Origin: Hydractinia symbiolongicarpus
Taxonomy: Eukaryota > Cnidaria > Hydrozoa > Anthoathecata > Hydractiniidae
Assembly: GCF_029227915.1 (NCBI RefSeq)
Contig: NC_079875.1
Coordinates: 21,323,001 to 21,387,000 of the forward strand
DNA length: 64,000 nt
Direction: 5' to 3'
Of this stretch, positions 1-12,892 are shown in pieces. How positions within the stretch are numbered: position 1 is the first letter of the stretch; each line of letters starts with the position of its first letter. The position numbers and the translations under genes are program-made. Under the pieces are notes generated by a model. The model did not search any database. It was given only the letters and a program-made list of their open reading frames with translations, and had not been told where the DNA came from.

Positions 1-3000
1 CCTTTGTAGGACGATGCACGTAGTTAAGAGTGTTCTAAAGCGACGGCGCTAATGAAAACAACTTGGGACGTTGTAGCGCATTGAGACTGGAAGGAATAGT
101 CCAATGGTAACCTGGGCAGACAGGTGAAACCACGTGATTTACATGTGAGGCTTTTATTAGACTGGAAAAGGGCATATTATAGCCTTTGTAGGACGATGCA
201 CGCACTTAAGAGTGTTCTAAGGCAACGGCGCTAAGGAAAACCACTTGGAACGTTGTAGTGCATTGACTATGGAAGGAATATTCCAATGGTAACCGGCGCA
301 GGCATCTGAAACCACTTGAGTTACGTCTGCGGCCTTTATTGGACTGCAAAAGGCCATATTACAGCCTTTATAGGACTGTGCACGCAGTTAATAGTGTTCT
401 AAGGCGACGGCGCTAATGAAAGCGACTTTGGACGATGAAGCGCATTGAGACTGGAACGACTAGTCCAATGGTAACTTGTCCAGGCAGATGGAACCACGTG
501 ATTTACGCGTTAGGCCTTTATTAGACTGCAAAAAGCCATATTACAGCCTTTATAAGACTGTGCACGTAGTTAAGAGTGTTGTAAGGCAACGGCGCTAATG
601 AGAACGACTTGGGACGTTGTAGCGCATTGAGACTGGAACGACAAGTCCAATGGTAATCGGCGCAGGCAGCTGAAACCGCGTGATTTACGTGTTAGGCCTT
701 TATTAGACTGCAAAAGGCCACATTACGGTCTTTATGGCACTGTTCACGTAGTTAAGAGTGTTCTAAGGCCATGGCGCTAAGGAAAACCACTTTGAAAGTT
801 GTAGTGCATTGACAATGAAAGGAATATTCCAATGGTAACCTGCGAGGCTAGATGGAACCATGTGATTTACGTGCGAGGCATTTATTAGACTGCAAAAGGC
901 CATATTACAGCCTTTATAGGACTGTGCACGTAGTTAAGAGTGTTCTAAGGCAACGGGGCTAATGAAGACGACTTGGGACGTTGTCGCGCATTGAGACTGG
1001 AACGACTAGTCCAATGGTAACTTGTCCAGGCAGATGGAACCACGTGATTTACGCGTGAGGCCTTTATTAGACTGCAAAAGGCCACATTACGGTCTTTATA
1101 GCACTGTGAAGTTAGTTAAGAGTGTTCTAAGGCCATGGCGCTAAGGAAAACCACTTGGAACGTTGTAGGGCATTGTGACTGGAAGGAATAGTCCGATGGT
1201 AAGCTGCGCAGGCAGATGAAACCACGTGATTTACATGTGAGGCTTTTATTAGACTGGAAAAGGGCATATTATAGCCTTTGTAGGACGATGCACGTAGTTA
1301 AGAGTGTTCTAAAGCGACGGCGCTAAGGAAAACGACTTGGGACGTTGTAGCGCATTGAGACTGGAAGGACTAGTCCAATGGTAACCTGCACAGGCATATG
1401 GAACAACGTGATTTACGTGTGAGGTCTTTATTAGACTGCAAAAGGCCATAATACGGTCGTTATAGGGCTGTGCACGTAATTAAGAGAGTTCTGAGGCCAC
1501 GGCGCTAAAGAGAACCACTTGGAACGTTGTTGTGCATTGAGACTGGAAGGAATAGTCAATTGGTAACCTGCGCAGGCAGATGGAACCTCGTGATTTACGT
1601 GTGAGGTCTTTATTAGACTGCAAAAGGTCATATTACAGCCTTTATAGGACTGTGCACGTAGTGAAGAGAGTTCTAAGGCGACGGCGCTAATGAAAACGAC
1701 TTGGGACGTTGTAGCGCATTGAGACTGGAACGAATAGTCCAATGGTAACCTGCACAGGCAGATGGAACAACGTGATTTACGTGTGAGGCCTTTATTACCC
1801 TGCAAAACGCCATATTACGGTCGTTATAGGGCTGTGCACGTAATTAAGAGAGCTCTAAAGCCACGGCGCTAAATAGAACCACTTGGAACGTTGTAGGGCA
1901 TTGAGACTGGAAGGAATAGTCCAATGGTAAGCTGCACAGGCAGGTGAAACCACGTGATTTACGTGTGAGGCCTTTATTAGACTGCAAAAGGCCATATTAC
2001 AGCCTTTATAGGACGATGCACGTAGTTAAGAGTGTTGAAAAGCGACGGCGCTACGCAAAACGACTTGGGACGTTGTACCACATTGAGACTTGAAGGACTA
2101 GTCCAATGGTAACCTGCGCAGGCAGATGGAACCTCGTGATTTACGTGTGAGGTCTTTATTTGACTGCAAAAGGCCATATTAAAGCCCTTATATGATTGTG
2201 CACGTAGTTAAGAGTGTTCTAAGTCGACGGCACTAATGAAAATGACTTGGGATGTTGTAGCGCATTGAGACTGGAACGACTAGTCCAATGGTAACATGCA
2301 CAGGCAGATGAAACCACGTGATTTACATGTGAGGCTTTTATTAGACTGGAAAAGGGCATATTATAGCCTTTGTAGGACGATGCACGTAGTTAAGAGTGTT
2401 CTAAAGCGACGGCGCTAATGAAAACAACTTGGGACGTTGTAGCGCATTGAGACTGGAACAAATAGTCCAATGGTAACCTGCACAGGCATATGGAACAACG
2501 TGACTTACGTGTGAGGCCTTTATTACCCTGCAAAACGCCATATTACGGTCGTTATAGGGCTGTGCACGTAATTAAGAGAGCTCTAAAGCCACGGCGCTAA
2601 ATAGAACCACTTGGAACGTTGTAGGGCATTGTGACTGGAAGGAATAGTCCGATGGTAAGCTGCGCAGGCAGATGAAACCACGTGATTTACATGTGAAGCT
2701 TTTATTAGACTGGAAAAGGGCATATTATAGCCTTTGTAGGACGATGCACGTAGTTAAGAGTGTTCTAAAGCGACGGCGCTAAGGAAAACGACTTGGGACG
2801 TTGTAGCGCATTGAGACTGGAAGGAATAGTCCAATGGTAACCTGCACAGGCATATGGAACAACGTGATTTACGTGTGAGGCCTTTATTACCCTGCAAAAC
2901 GCCATATTACGGTCGTTATAGGGCTGTGCACGTAATTAAGAGAGCTCTAAAGCCACGGCGCTAAATAGAACCACTTGGAACGTTGTAGGGCATTGAGACT

Positions 3001-3654
3001 GGAAGGAATAGTCCAATGGTAAGCTGCGCAGGCAGGTGAAACCACGTGATTTACGTGTGAGGCTTTTATTAGACTGCAAAAGGCCATATTACAGCCTTTA
3101 TAGGACGATGCACGTAGTTAAGAGTGTTGAAAAGCGACGGCGCTAGGGAAAACGACTTGGGACGTTGTACCACATTGAGACTTGAAGGACTAGTCCAATG
3201 GTAACCTGCGCAGGCAGATGGAACCTCGTGATTTAAGTGTGCGGCCTTTATTAGACTGCAAAAGGCCATACTACGGTCTTTATAGGACTCTACACGTAGT
3301 TAAGAGTGTTCTAAGGCGATGGCACTAATGAAAACGACTTGGGATGTTGTAGCCCATTGAGACTGGAACAACTAGTCCAATGGTAACCTGCACAGGCAGA
3401 TGGAACCACGTGATTTACGTGTGAGGCCTTTATTAGACTGCATAAGGTCATATTACAGCCCTTATAGGACTGTGTACGTAGTTAAGAGTGTTCTAAGGCG
3501 ACGGCGCTAATGAAAGCGACCTTAGACGTTGTAGCGCATTGAGACTGGAACGACTAGTCCAATGCTAACCTGCGCAGGCAGATAGAACCACGTGATTACG
3601 TGCGAGGCTTTTATTAGACTGCAAAAGGCCATATTACAGCCTTTATAGCACTGT
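1..3654 (+). repeat. Satellite segment: partial copy of the 13-monomer HOR plus connecting monomers
   Basis: Bases 1-2,455 are nearly identical to 5,824-8,278, with a constant shift of 5,823 bp (32 monomers). They also match the 3.66-5.9 kb region at a shift of about 3,457 bp (19 monomers). The match to 5,824-8,278 stops near 2,455, where the text changes from GGAAGGAATAG to GGAACAAATAG. The remaining 2,456-3,654, about 6.6 monomers, links to the next copy. It resembles 8,650-9,650 and, from 3,210 on, the reverse complement of the inverted block at 61,957-62,535. A monomer at about 3,595 carries a 1-bp deletion (GTGATTACG instead of GTGATTTACG). Confidence 0.85.
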
Positions 3655-6020
3655 GCACGCACTTAAGAGTGTTCTAAGGCAACGGCGCTAAGGAAAACCA
3701 CTTGGAACGTTGTAGTGCATTGACTATGGAAGGAATATTCCAATGGTAACCGGCGCAGGCATCTGAAACCACTTGAGTTACGTCTGCGGCCTTTATTGGA
3801 CTGCAAAAGGCCATATTACAGCCTTTATAGGACTGTGCACGCAGTTAATAGTGTTCTAAGGCGACGGCGCTAATGAAAGCGACTTTGGACGATGAAGCGC
3901 ATTGAGACTGGAACGACTAGTCCAATGGTAACTTGTCCAGGCAGATGGAACCACGTGATTTACGCGTTAGGCCTTTATTAGACTGCAAAAAGCCATATTA
4001 CAGCCTTTATAAGACTGTGCACGTAGTTAAGAGTGTTGTAAGGCAACGGCGCTAATGAGAACGACTTGGGACGTTGTAGCGCATTGAGACTGGAACGACA
4101 AGTCCAATGGTAATCGGCGCAGGCAGCTGAAACCGCGTGATTTACGTGTTAGGCCTTTATTAGACTGCAAAAGGCCACATTACGGTCTTTATGGCACTGT
4201 TCATGTAGTTAAGAGTGTTCTAAGGCCATGGCGCTAAGGAAAACCACTTTGAAAGTTGTAGTGCATTGACAATGAAAGGAATATTCCAATGGTAACCTGC
4301 GAGGCTAGATGGAACCATGTTATTTACGTGCGAGGCATTTATTAGACTGCAAAAGGCCATATTACAGCCTTTATAGGACTGTGCACGTAGTTAAGAGTGT
4401 TCTAAGGCAACGGGGCTAATGAAGACGACTTGGGACGTTGTCGCGCATTGAGACTGGAACGACTAGTCCAATGGTAACTTGTCCAGGCAGATGGAACCAC
4501 GTGATTTACGCGTGAGGCCTTTATTAGACTGCAAAAGGCCACATTACGGTCTTTATAGCACTGTGAAGTTAGTTAAGAGTGTTCTAAGGCCATGGCGCTA
4601 AGGAAAACCACTTGGAACGTTGTAGGGCATTGTGACTGGAAGGAATAGTCCGATGGTAAGCTGCGCAGGCAGATGAAACCACGTGATTTACATGTGAGGC
4701 TTTTATTAGACTGGAAAAGGGCATATTATAGCCTTTGTAGGACGATGCACGTAGTTAAGAGTGTTCTAAAGCGACGGCGCTAAGGAAAACGACTTGGGAC
4801 GTTGAGGCGCATTGAGACTGGAAGGACTAGTCCAATGGTAACCTGCACAGGCATATGGAACAACGTGATTTACGTGTGAGGTCTTTATTAGACTGCAAAA
4901 TGCCATAATACGGTCGTTATAGTGCTGTGCACGTAATTAAGAGAGTTCTGAGGCCACGGCGCTAAAGAGAACCACTTGGAACGTTGTTGTGCATTGAGAC
5001 TGGAAGGAATAGTCAATTGGTAACCTGCGCAGGCAGATGGAACCTCGTGATTTACGTGTGAGGTCTTTATTAGACTGCAAAAGGTCATATTACAGCCTTT
5101 ATAGGACTGTGCACGTAGTGAAGAGAGTTCTAAGGCGACGGCGCTAATGAAAACGACTTGGGACGTTGTAGCGCATTGAGACTGGAACGAATAGTCCAAT
5201 GGTAACCTGCACAGGCAGATGGAACAACGTGATTTACGTGTGAGGCCTTTATTACCCTGCAAAACGCCATATTACGGTCGTTATAGGGCTGTGCACGTAA
5301 TTAAGAGAGCTCTAAAGCCACGGCGCTAAATAGAACCACTTGGAACGTTGTAGGGCATTGAGACTGGAAGGAATAGTCCAATGGTAAGCTGCACAGGCAG
5401 GTGAAACCACGTGATTTACGTGTGAGGCCTTTATTAGACTGCAAAAGGCCATATTACAGCCTTTATAGGACGATGCACGTAGTTAAGAGTGTTGAAAAGC
5501 GACGGCGCTAAGCAAAACGACTTGGGACGTTGTACCACATTGAGACTTGAAGGACTAGTCCAATGGTAACCTGCGCAGGCAGATGGAACCTCGTGATTTA
5601 CGTGTGAGGTCTTTATTTGACTGCAAAAGGCCATATTAAAGCCCTTATATGATTGTGCACGTAGTTAAGAGTGTTCTAAGTCGACGGCACTAATGAAAAT
5701 GACTTGGGATGTTGTAGCGCATTGAGACTGGAACGACTAGTCCAATGGTAACATGCACAGGCAGATGAAACCACGTGATTTACATGTGAGGCTTTTATTA
5801 GACTGGAAAAGGGCATATTATAGCCTTTGTAGGACGATGCACGTAGTTAAGAGTGTTCTAAAGCGACGGCGCTAATGAAAACAACTTGGGACGTTGTAGC
5901 GCATTGAGACTGGAAGGAATAGTCCAATGGTAACCTGGGCAGACAGGTGAAACCACGTGATTTACATGTGAGGCTTTTATTAGACTGGAAAAGGGCATAT
6001 TATAGCCTTTGTAGGACGAT
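3655..6020 (+). repeat. 13-monomer higher-order repeat, copy 1 (2,366 bp)
   Basis: This segment is followed directly by a near-identical copy shifted by 2,366 bp, exactly 13 x 182. Diagnostic landmarks are the GCACGCACTTAAG monomer at 3,654 and 6,020, the GAGTTACGTCTGCGG monomer at about 3,775 and 6,141, and the ACGGGGCTAATGAAG monomer at about 4,410 and 6,776. The left boundary is where upstream text differs (TTTATAGCACTG here, TTTGTAGGACGA before the second copy). A partial older copy lies at about 197-2,455. Confidence 0.85.
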
Positions 6021-8328
6021 GCACGCACTTAAGAGTGTTCTAAGGCAACGGCGCTAAGGAAAACCACTTGGAACGTTGTAGTGCATTGACTATGGAAGGA
6101 ATATTCCAATGGTAACCGGCGCAGGCATCTGAAACCACTTGAGTTACGTCTGCGGCCTTTATTGGACTGCAAAAGGCCATATTACAGCCTTTATAGGACT
6201 GTGCACGCAGTTAATAGTGTTCTAAGGCGACGGCGCTAATGAAAGCGACTTTGGACGATGAAGCGCATTGAGACTGGAACGACTAGTCCAATGGTAACTT
6301 GTCCAGGCAGATGGAACCACGTGATTTACGCGTTAGGCCTTTATTAGACTGCAAAAAGCCATATTACAGCCTTTATAAGACTGTGCACGTAGTTAAGAGT
6401 GTTGTAAGGCAACGGCGCTAATGAGAACGACTTGGGACGTTGTAGCGCATTGAGACTGGAACGACAAGTCCAATGGTAATCGGCGCAGGCAGCTGAAACC
6501 GCGTGATTTACGTGTTAGGCCTTTATTAGACTGCAAAAGGCCACATTACGGTCTTTATGGCACTGTTCACGTAGTTAAGAGTGTTCTAAGGCCATGGCGC
6601 TAAGGAAAACCACTTTGAAAGTTGTAGTGCATTGACAATGAAAGGAATATTCCAATGGTAACCTGCGAGGCTAGATGGAACCATGTGATTTACGTGCGAG
6701 GCATTTATTAGACTGCAAAAGGCCATATTACAGCCTTTATAGGACTGTGCACGTAGTTAAGAGTGTTCTAAGGCAACGGGGCTAATGAAGACGACTTGGG
6801 ACGTTGTCGCGCATTGAGACTGGAACGACTAGTCCAATGGTAACTTGTCCAGGCAGATGGAACCACGTGATTTACGCGTGAGGCCTTTATTAGACTGCAA
6901 AAGGCCACATTACGGTCTTTATAGCACTGTGAAGTTAGTTAAGAGTGTTCTAAGGCCATGGCGCTAAGGAAAACCACTTGGAACGTTGTAGGGCATTGTG
7001 ACTGGAAGGAATAGTCCGATGGTGAGCTGCGCAGGCAGATGAAACCACGTGATTTACATGTGAGGCTTTTATTAGACTGGAAAAGGGCATATTATAGCCT
7101 TTGTAGGACGATGCACGTAGTTAAGAGTGTTCTAAAGCGACGGCGCTAAGGAAAACGACTTGGGACGTTGTAGCGCATTGAGACTGGAAGGACTAGTCCA
7201 ATGGTAACCTGCACAGGCATATGGAACAACGTGATTTACGTGTGAGGTCTTTATTAGACTGCAAAAGGCCATAATACGGTCGTTATAGGGCTGTGCACGT
7301 AATTAAGAGAGTTCTGAGGCCACGGCGCTAAAGAGAACCACTTGGAACGTTGTTGTGCATTGAGACTGGAAGGAATAGTCAATTGGTAACCTGCGCAGGC
7401 AGATGGAACCTCGTGATTTACGTGTGAGGTCTTTATTAGACTGCAAAAGGTCATATTACAGCCTTTATAGGACTGTGCACGTAGTGAAGAGAGTTCTAAG
7501 GCGACGGCGCTAATGAAAACGACTTGGGACGTTGTAGCGCATTGAGACTGGAACGAATAGTCCAATGGTAACCTGCACAGGCAGATGGAACAACGTGATT
7601 TACGTGTGAGGCCTTTATTACCCTGCAAAACGCCATATTACGGTCGTTATAGGGCTGTGCACGTAATTAAGAGAGCTCTAAAGCCACGGCGCTAAATAGA
7701 ACCACTTGGAACGTTGTAGGGCATTGAGACTGGAAGGAATAGTCCAATGGTAAGCTGCACAGGCAGGTGAAACCACGTGATTTACGTGTGAGGCCTTTAT
7801 TAGACTGCAAAAGGCCATATTACAGCCTTTATAGGACGATGCACGTAGTTAAGAGTGTTGAAAAGCGACGGCGCTAAGCAAAACGACTTGGGACGTTGTA
7901 CCACATTGAGACTTGAAGGACTAGTCCAATGGTAACCTGCGCAGGCAGATGGAACCTCGTGATTTACGTGTGAGGTCTTTATTTGACTGCAAAAGGCCAT
8001 ATTAAAGCCCTTATATGATTGTGCACGTAGTTAAGAGTGTTCTAAGTCGACGGCACTAATGAAAATGACTTGGGATGTTGTAGCGCATTGAGACTGGAAC
8101 GACTAGTCCAATGGTAACATGCACAGGCAGATGAAACCACGTGATTTACATGTGAGGCTTTTATTAGACTGGAAAAGGGCATATTATAGCCTTTGTAGGA
8201 CGATGCACGTAGTTAAGAGTGTTCTAAAGCGACGGCGCTAATGAAAACAACTTGGGACGTTGTAGCGCATTGAGACTGGAAGGAATAGTCCAATGGTAAC
8301 CTGGGCAGACAGGTGAAACCACGTGATT
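6021..8328 (+). repeat. 13-monomer higher-order repeat, copy 2 (about 58 bp short of full length)
   Basis: Second tandem copy of the 2,366-bp unit. It tracks copy 1 until about 8,328, where ACATGTGAGGC becomes ACGTGTGAGGT and the following monomer belongs to the next HOR. Differences from copy 1 are few, for example GGTGAGCTGC at 7,022 where copy 1 has GGTAAGCTGC. Its last 0.7 kb is also the beginning of the 29-monomer unit described next, so the two HORs overlap in content. Confidence 0.82.
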
Positions 8329-11300
8329 TACGTGTGAGGTTTTTATTAGACTGCAAAAGGCCATAATACGGTCGTTATAGGACTGTGCACGTAATTAAGA
8401 GAGTTCTGAGGCCACGGCGCTAAGGAGAACCACTTGGAACGTTGTTGTGCATTGAGACTGGAAGGAATAGTCAATTGGTAACCTGCGCAGGCAGATGGAA
8501 CCTCGTGATTTACGTGTGAGGTCTTTATTAGACTGCAAAAGGTCATATTACAGCCTTTATAGGACTGTGCACGTAGTGAAGAGAGTTCTAAGGCGACGGC
8601 GCTAATGAAAACGACTTGGGACGTTGTAGCGCATTGAGACTGGAACAAATAGTCCAATGGTAACCTGCACAGGCAGATGGAACAACGTGATTTACGTGTG
8701 AGGCCTTTATTACCCTGCAAAACGCCATATTACGGTCGTTATAGGGCTGTGCACGTAATTAAGAGAGCTCTAAAGCCACGGCGCTAAATAGAACCACTTG
8801 GAACGTTGTAGGGCATTGTGACTGGAAGGAATAGTCCGATGGTAAGCTGCGCAGGCAGATGAAACCACGTGATTTACATGTGAGGCTTTTATTAGACTGG
8901 AAAAGGGCATATTATAGCCTTTGTAGGACGATGCACGTAGTTAAGAGTGTTCTAAAGCGACGGCGCTAAGGAAAACGACTTGGGACGTTGTAGCGCATTG
9001 AGACTGGAAGGAATAGTCCAATGGTAACCTGCACAGGCATATGGAACAACGTGATTTACGTGTGAGGCCTTTATTACCCTGCAAAACGCCATATTACGGT
9101 CGTTATAGGGCTGTGCACGTAATTAAAAGAGCTCTAAAGCCACGGCGCTAAATAGAACCACTTGGAACGTTGTAGGGCATTGAGACTGGAAGGAATAGTC
9201 CAATGGTAAGCTGCGCAGGCAGGTGAAACCACGTGATTTACGTGTGAGGCTTTTATTAGACTGCAAAAGGCCATATTACAGCCTTTATAGGACGATGCAC
9301 GTAGTTAAGAGTGTTGAAAAACGACGGCGCTAGGGAAAACGACTTGGGACGTTGTACCACATTGAGACTTGAAGGACTAGTCCAATGGTAATCTGCGCAG
9401 GCAGATGGAACCTCGTGATTTAAGTGTGCGGCCTTTATTAGACTGCAAAAGGCCATACTACGGTCTTTATAGGACTCTACACGTAGTTAAGAGTGTTCTA
9501 AGGCGATGGCACTAATGAAAACGACTTGGGATGTTGTAGCGCATTGAGACTGGAACGACTAGTCCGATGGTAACCTGCACAGGCAGATGGAACCACGTGA
9601 TTTACGTGTGAGGCCTTTATTAGACTGCAAAAGGTCATATTACAGCCCTTATAGGACTGTGTACGTAGTTAAGAGTGTTCTAAGGCGACGGCGATAAGGA
9701 AAACCACTTGGAACGTTGTAGTGCATTGACTATGGAAGGAATATTCCAATGGTAACCGGCGCAGGCATCTGAAACCACTTGAGTTACGTCTGCGGCCTTT
9801 ATTGGACTGCAAAAGGCCATATTACAGCCTTTATAGGACTGTGCACGCAGTTAATAGTGTTCTAAGGCAACGGCGCTAATGAGAACGACTTGGGACGTTG
9901 TAGCGCATTGAGACTGGAACGACAAGTCCAATGGTAATCGGCGCAGGCAGCTGAAACCGCGTGATTTACGTGTTAGGCCTTTATTAGACTGCAAAAGGCC
10001 ACATTACGGTCTTTATGGCACTGTGCACGTAGTTAAGAGTGTTCTAAGACCATGGCGCTAAGGAAAACCACTTTGAAAGTTGTAGTGCATTGACAATGAA
10101 AGGAATATTCCAATGGTAACCTACGAGGCTAGATGGAACCATGTGATTTACGTGCGAGGCATTTATTAGACTGCAAAAGGCCATATTACGGTCTTTATGG
10201 CACTGTGCACGTAGTTAAGAGTGTTCTAAGGCAACGGCGCTAATGAAGACGACTTGGGACGTTGTAGCGCATTGAGACTGGAACGACTAGTCCAATGGTA
10301 ACTTGCGCAGGCAGGTGAAACCACGTGATTTACGTGTGAGTCTATATTAGTCTTTAAAAGGCCATATTACAGCCTTTATAGGACTGTGCACGTAGTTAAG
10401 AGTGTTCTAAGGCAACGGGGCTAATGAAGACGACTTGGGACGTTGTAGCGCATTGAGACTGGAACGACTAGTCCAATGGTAACCTGCGCAGTCAGGTGAA
10501 ACCACGTGATTTACGTGTGAGTTTATATTAGTCTTCAAAAGGCCATATTACAGCCTTTATAGCACTGTGCACGTAGTTAAGAGTGTTCTAAGGCAACGGG
10601 GCTAATGAAGACGACTTGGGACGTTGTAGCGCATTGAGACTGGAACGACTAGTCCAATGGTAACCTGCGCAGTCAGGTGAAACCACGTGATTTACGTGTG
10701 AGTTTATATTAGTCTTTAAAAGGCCATATTAAAGCCTTTATAGCACTGTGCACGTAGTTAAGAGTGTTCTAAGGCCACGGCGCTAAGGAAAGCCACTTGG
10801 AACGTTGTAGTGCATTGACAATGAAAGGAATATTCCAATGGTAACCTCATAGGCAGATGTAACCCCGTGATTTACGTGTGAGGCCTTTATTGGACTGCAA
10901 AAGGCCATATTACAGCCTTTATAGGACTGTGCACGTAGTTAATAGTGTTCTAAGGCGACGGCGCTAATGAAAGCGACTTTGGACGATGTAGTGCATTGAG
11001 ACTGGAACGACTAGTCCAATGGTAACCTGCGAGGCTAGATGGAACCATATGATTTACGTGCTAGGCCTTTATTAGACTGCAAAAGGCCATATTACAGCCT
11101 TTAAAGGACTATGCACGTGGTTAAGAGTGTTCTAAGGCGACGGCGCTAATGAAAGCGAACTTGGACGTTGTGGCGCATTGAGACTGGAACGACTAGTCCA
11201 ATGGTAACTTGTCCAGGCAGATGGAACCACGTGATTTACGTGTGCGGCCTTTATTAGACTGCAAAAGGCCACATTACGGTCTTTATAGCACTGTGCAGTT

Positions 11301-12892
11301 AGTTAAGAGTGTTCTAAGGCCATGGCGCTAAGGAAAACCACTTGGAACGTTGTAGTGCATTGACTATGGAAGGAATATTCCAATGGTAACCTGCGCAGGG
11401 AGATGGACCGGCGTGATTTAATTGTGCGTCCTTTATTAGACTGCAAAAGGCCATATTACCGTCTTTATGGCACTGTGCACGTAGTTAGGAGTGTTCTAAG
11501 GCAACGGCGCTAATGAAGACGACTTGGGACGTTGTAGCGCATTGAGACTGGAACGACTAGTCCAATGGTAACCTGCGCAGGCAGGTGAAACCACGTGATT
11601 TACGTGTGAGTCTATATTAGTCTTTAAAAGGCCATATTACAGCCTTTATAGCACTGTGCACGTAGTTAAGAGTGTTTTAAGGCCACGGCGCTAAGGAGGA
11701 CTACTTGGAACGTTGTAGTGCAATGACACTGGAAGGAATAGTCCAATGGTAAGCTGCGCAGGCAGATGGAACCTCGTGATTTACGTGTGAGGTCTTTATT
11801 TGACTGCAAAAGGCCATATTAAAGCCTTTATATGACTGTGCACGTAGTTAAGAGTGTTCTAAGGCGACGGCACTAATGAAAATGACTTGGGATGTTGTAG
11901 CGCATTGAGACTGGAACGACTAGTCCAATGGTAACCTGCACAGGCAGATGGAACAACGTGATTTACGTGTGAGGCCTTTATTCGACTGCAAAAGGTCATA
12001 TTACAGCCCTTATAGGACTGTGCACGTAGTTAAGAGTGTTCTAAGGCGACGGCGCTAATGAAAGCGACCTTAGACGTTGTAGCGCATTGAGACTGGAACG
12101 ACTAGTCCAATGGTAACCTGCGCAGGCAGATAGAACCACGTGATTTACGTGCGAGGCTTTTATTACCCTGCAAAAGGCCATATTACGGTCGTTATAGGGC
12201 TGTGCACGTAATTAAGAGAGCTCTAAAGCCACGGCGCTAAATAGAACCACTTGGAACGTTGTAGGGCATTGAGACTGGAAGGAGTAGTCCAATGGTAAGC
12301 TGCCCAGGCAGAGGGAACCACGTGATTTACGTGTGAGGCCTTTATTACACTGCAAAAGGCCATATTACAGCCTTTATAGGAAGATGCACGTAGTTAAGAG
12401 TGTTGTAAAGCGACGGCGCTAAGGAAAACGACTTGGGATGTTGTAGCGCATTAAGACTGGAACGACTAGTCCAATGATAACCTGCGCAGGCAGATGGAAC
12501 CTCGTGATTTACGTGTGAGGCTTTTATTAGACTGCAAAAAGCCATATTACAGCCTTTAAACGACTGTGCATGCAGTTAATGGTGTTCTAAGGCGACGGCG
12601 CTAATGAAAGCGACTTTCGACGATGAAGCGCATTGAGACTGGAACGACTAGTCCAATGGTAAGCTGCGCAGGCAGATGGAACCACGTGATTTACGTGTGC
12701 GGCCTTTATTAGACTGCAAAAGGCCACATTACGGTCTTTATAGCACTGTGCAGTTAGTTAAGAGTGTTCTAAGGCCATGGCGCTAAGGAAAACCACTTGG
12801 AACGTTGTAGTGCATTGACTATGGAAGAAATATTCCAATGGTAACCTGCGCAGGGAGATGGAGCGGCGTGATTTACGTGCGAGGCTTTTATT
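7620..12892 (+). repeat. 29-monomer higher-order repeat, full copy (5,273 bp)
   Basis: Sequence from about 7,620 reappears from about 12,893 at a shift of 5,273 bp (29 monomers less 5 bp). Both copies contain the rare monomers with TTTTTATTAGACTGC (about 8,340 and 13,613), GGCGATAAGGAAAACC (about 9,690 and 14,600) and GTTCTAAGACCATGG (about 10,041 and 14,950). The first copy is the longer one. It contains the run of near-identical monomers at 10,409-10,772 that is absent from the second copy. The exact left edge is uncertain by a few tens of bases because flanking monomers share the consensus. Confidence 0.78.
10409..10772 (+). repeat. Single-monomer tandem duplication within the array
   Basis: Two adjacent monomers (about 10,409-10,590 and 10,591-10,772) are almost the same. 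Both carry ACGGGGCTAATGAAGACGAC, the unusual CGCAGTCAGGTGAAACC and the GAGTTTATATTAGTCTT variant of the usual GAGGCCTTTATTAGACT. The monomer before them (about 10,227-10,408) is a close relative with GAGTCTATATTAGTCTT. This is a period-1 homogenised patch inside a long-period HOR. Confidence 0.75.
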
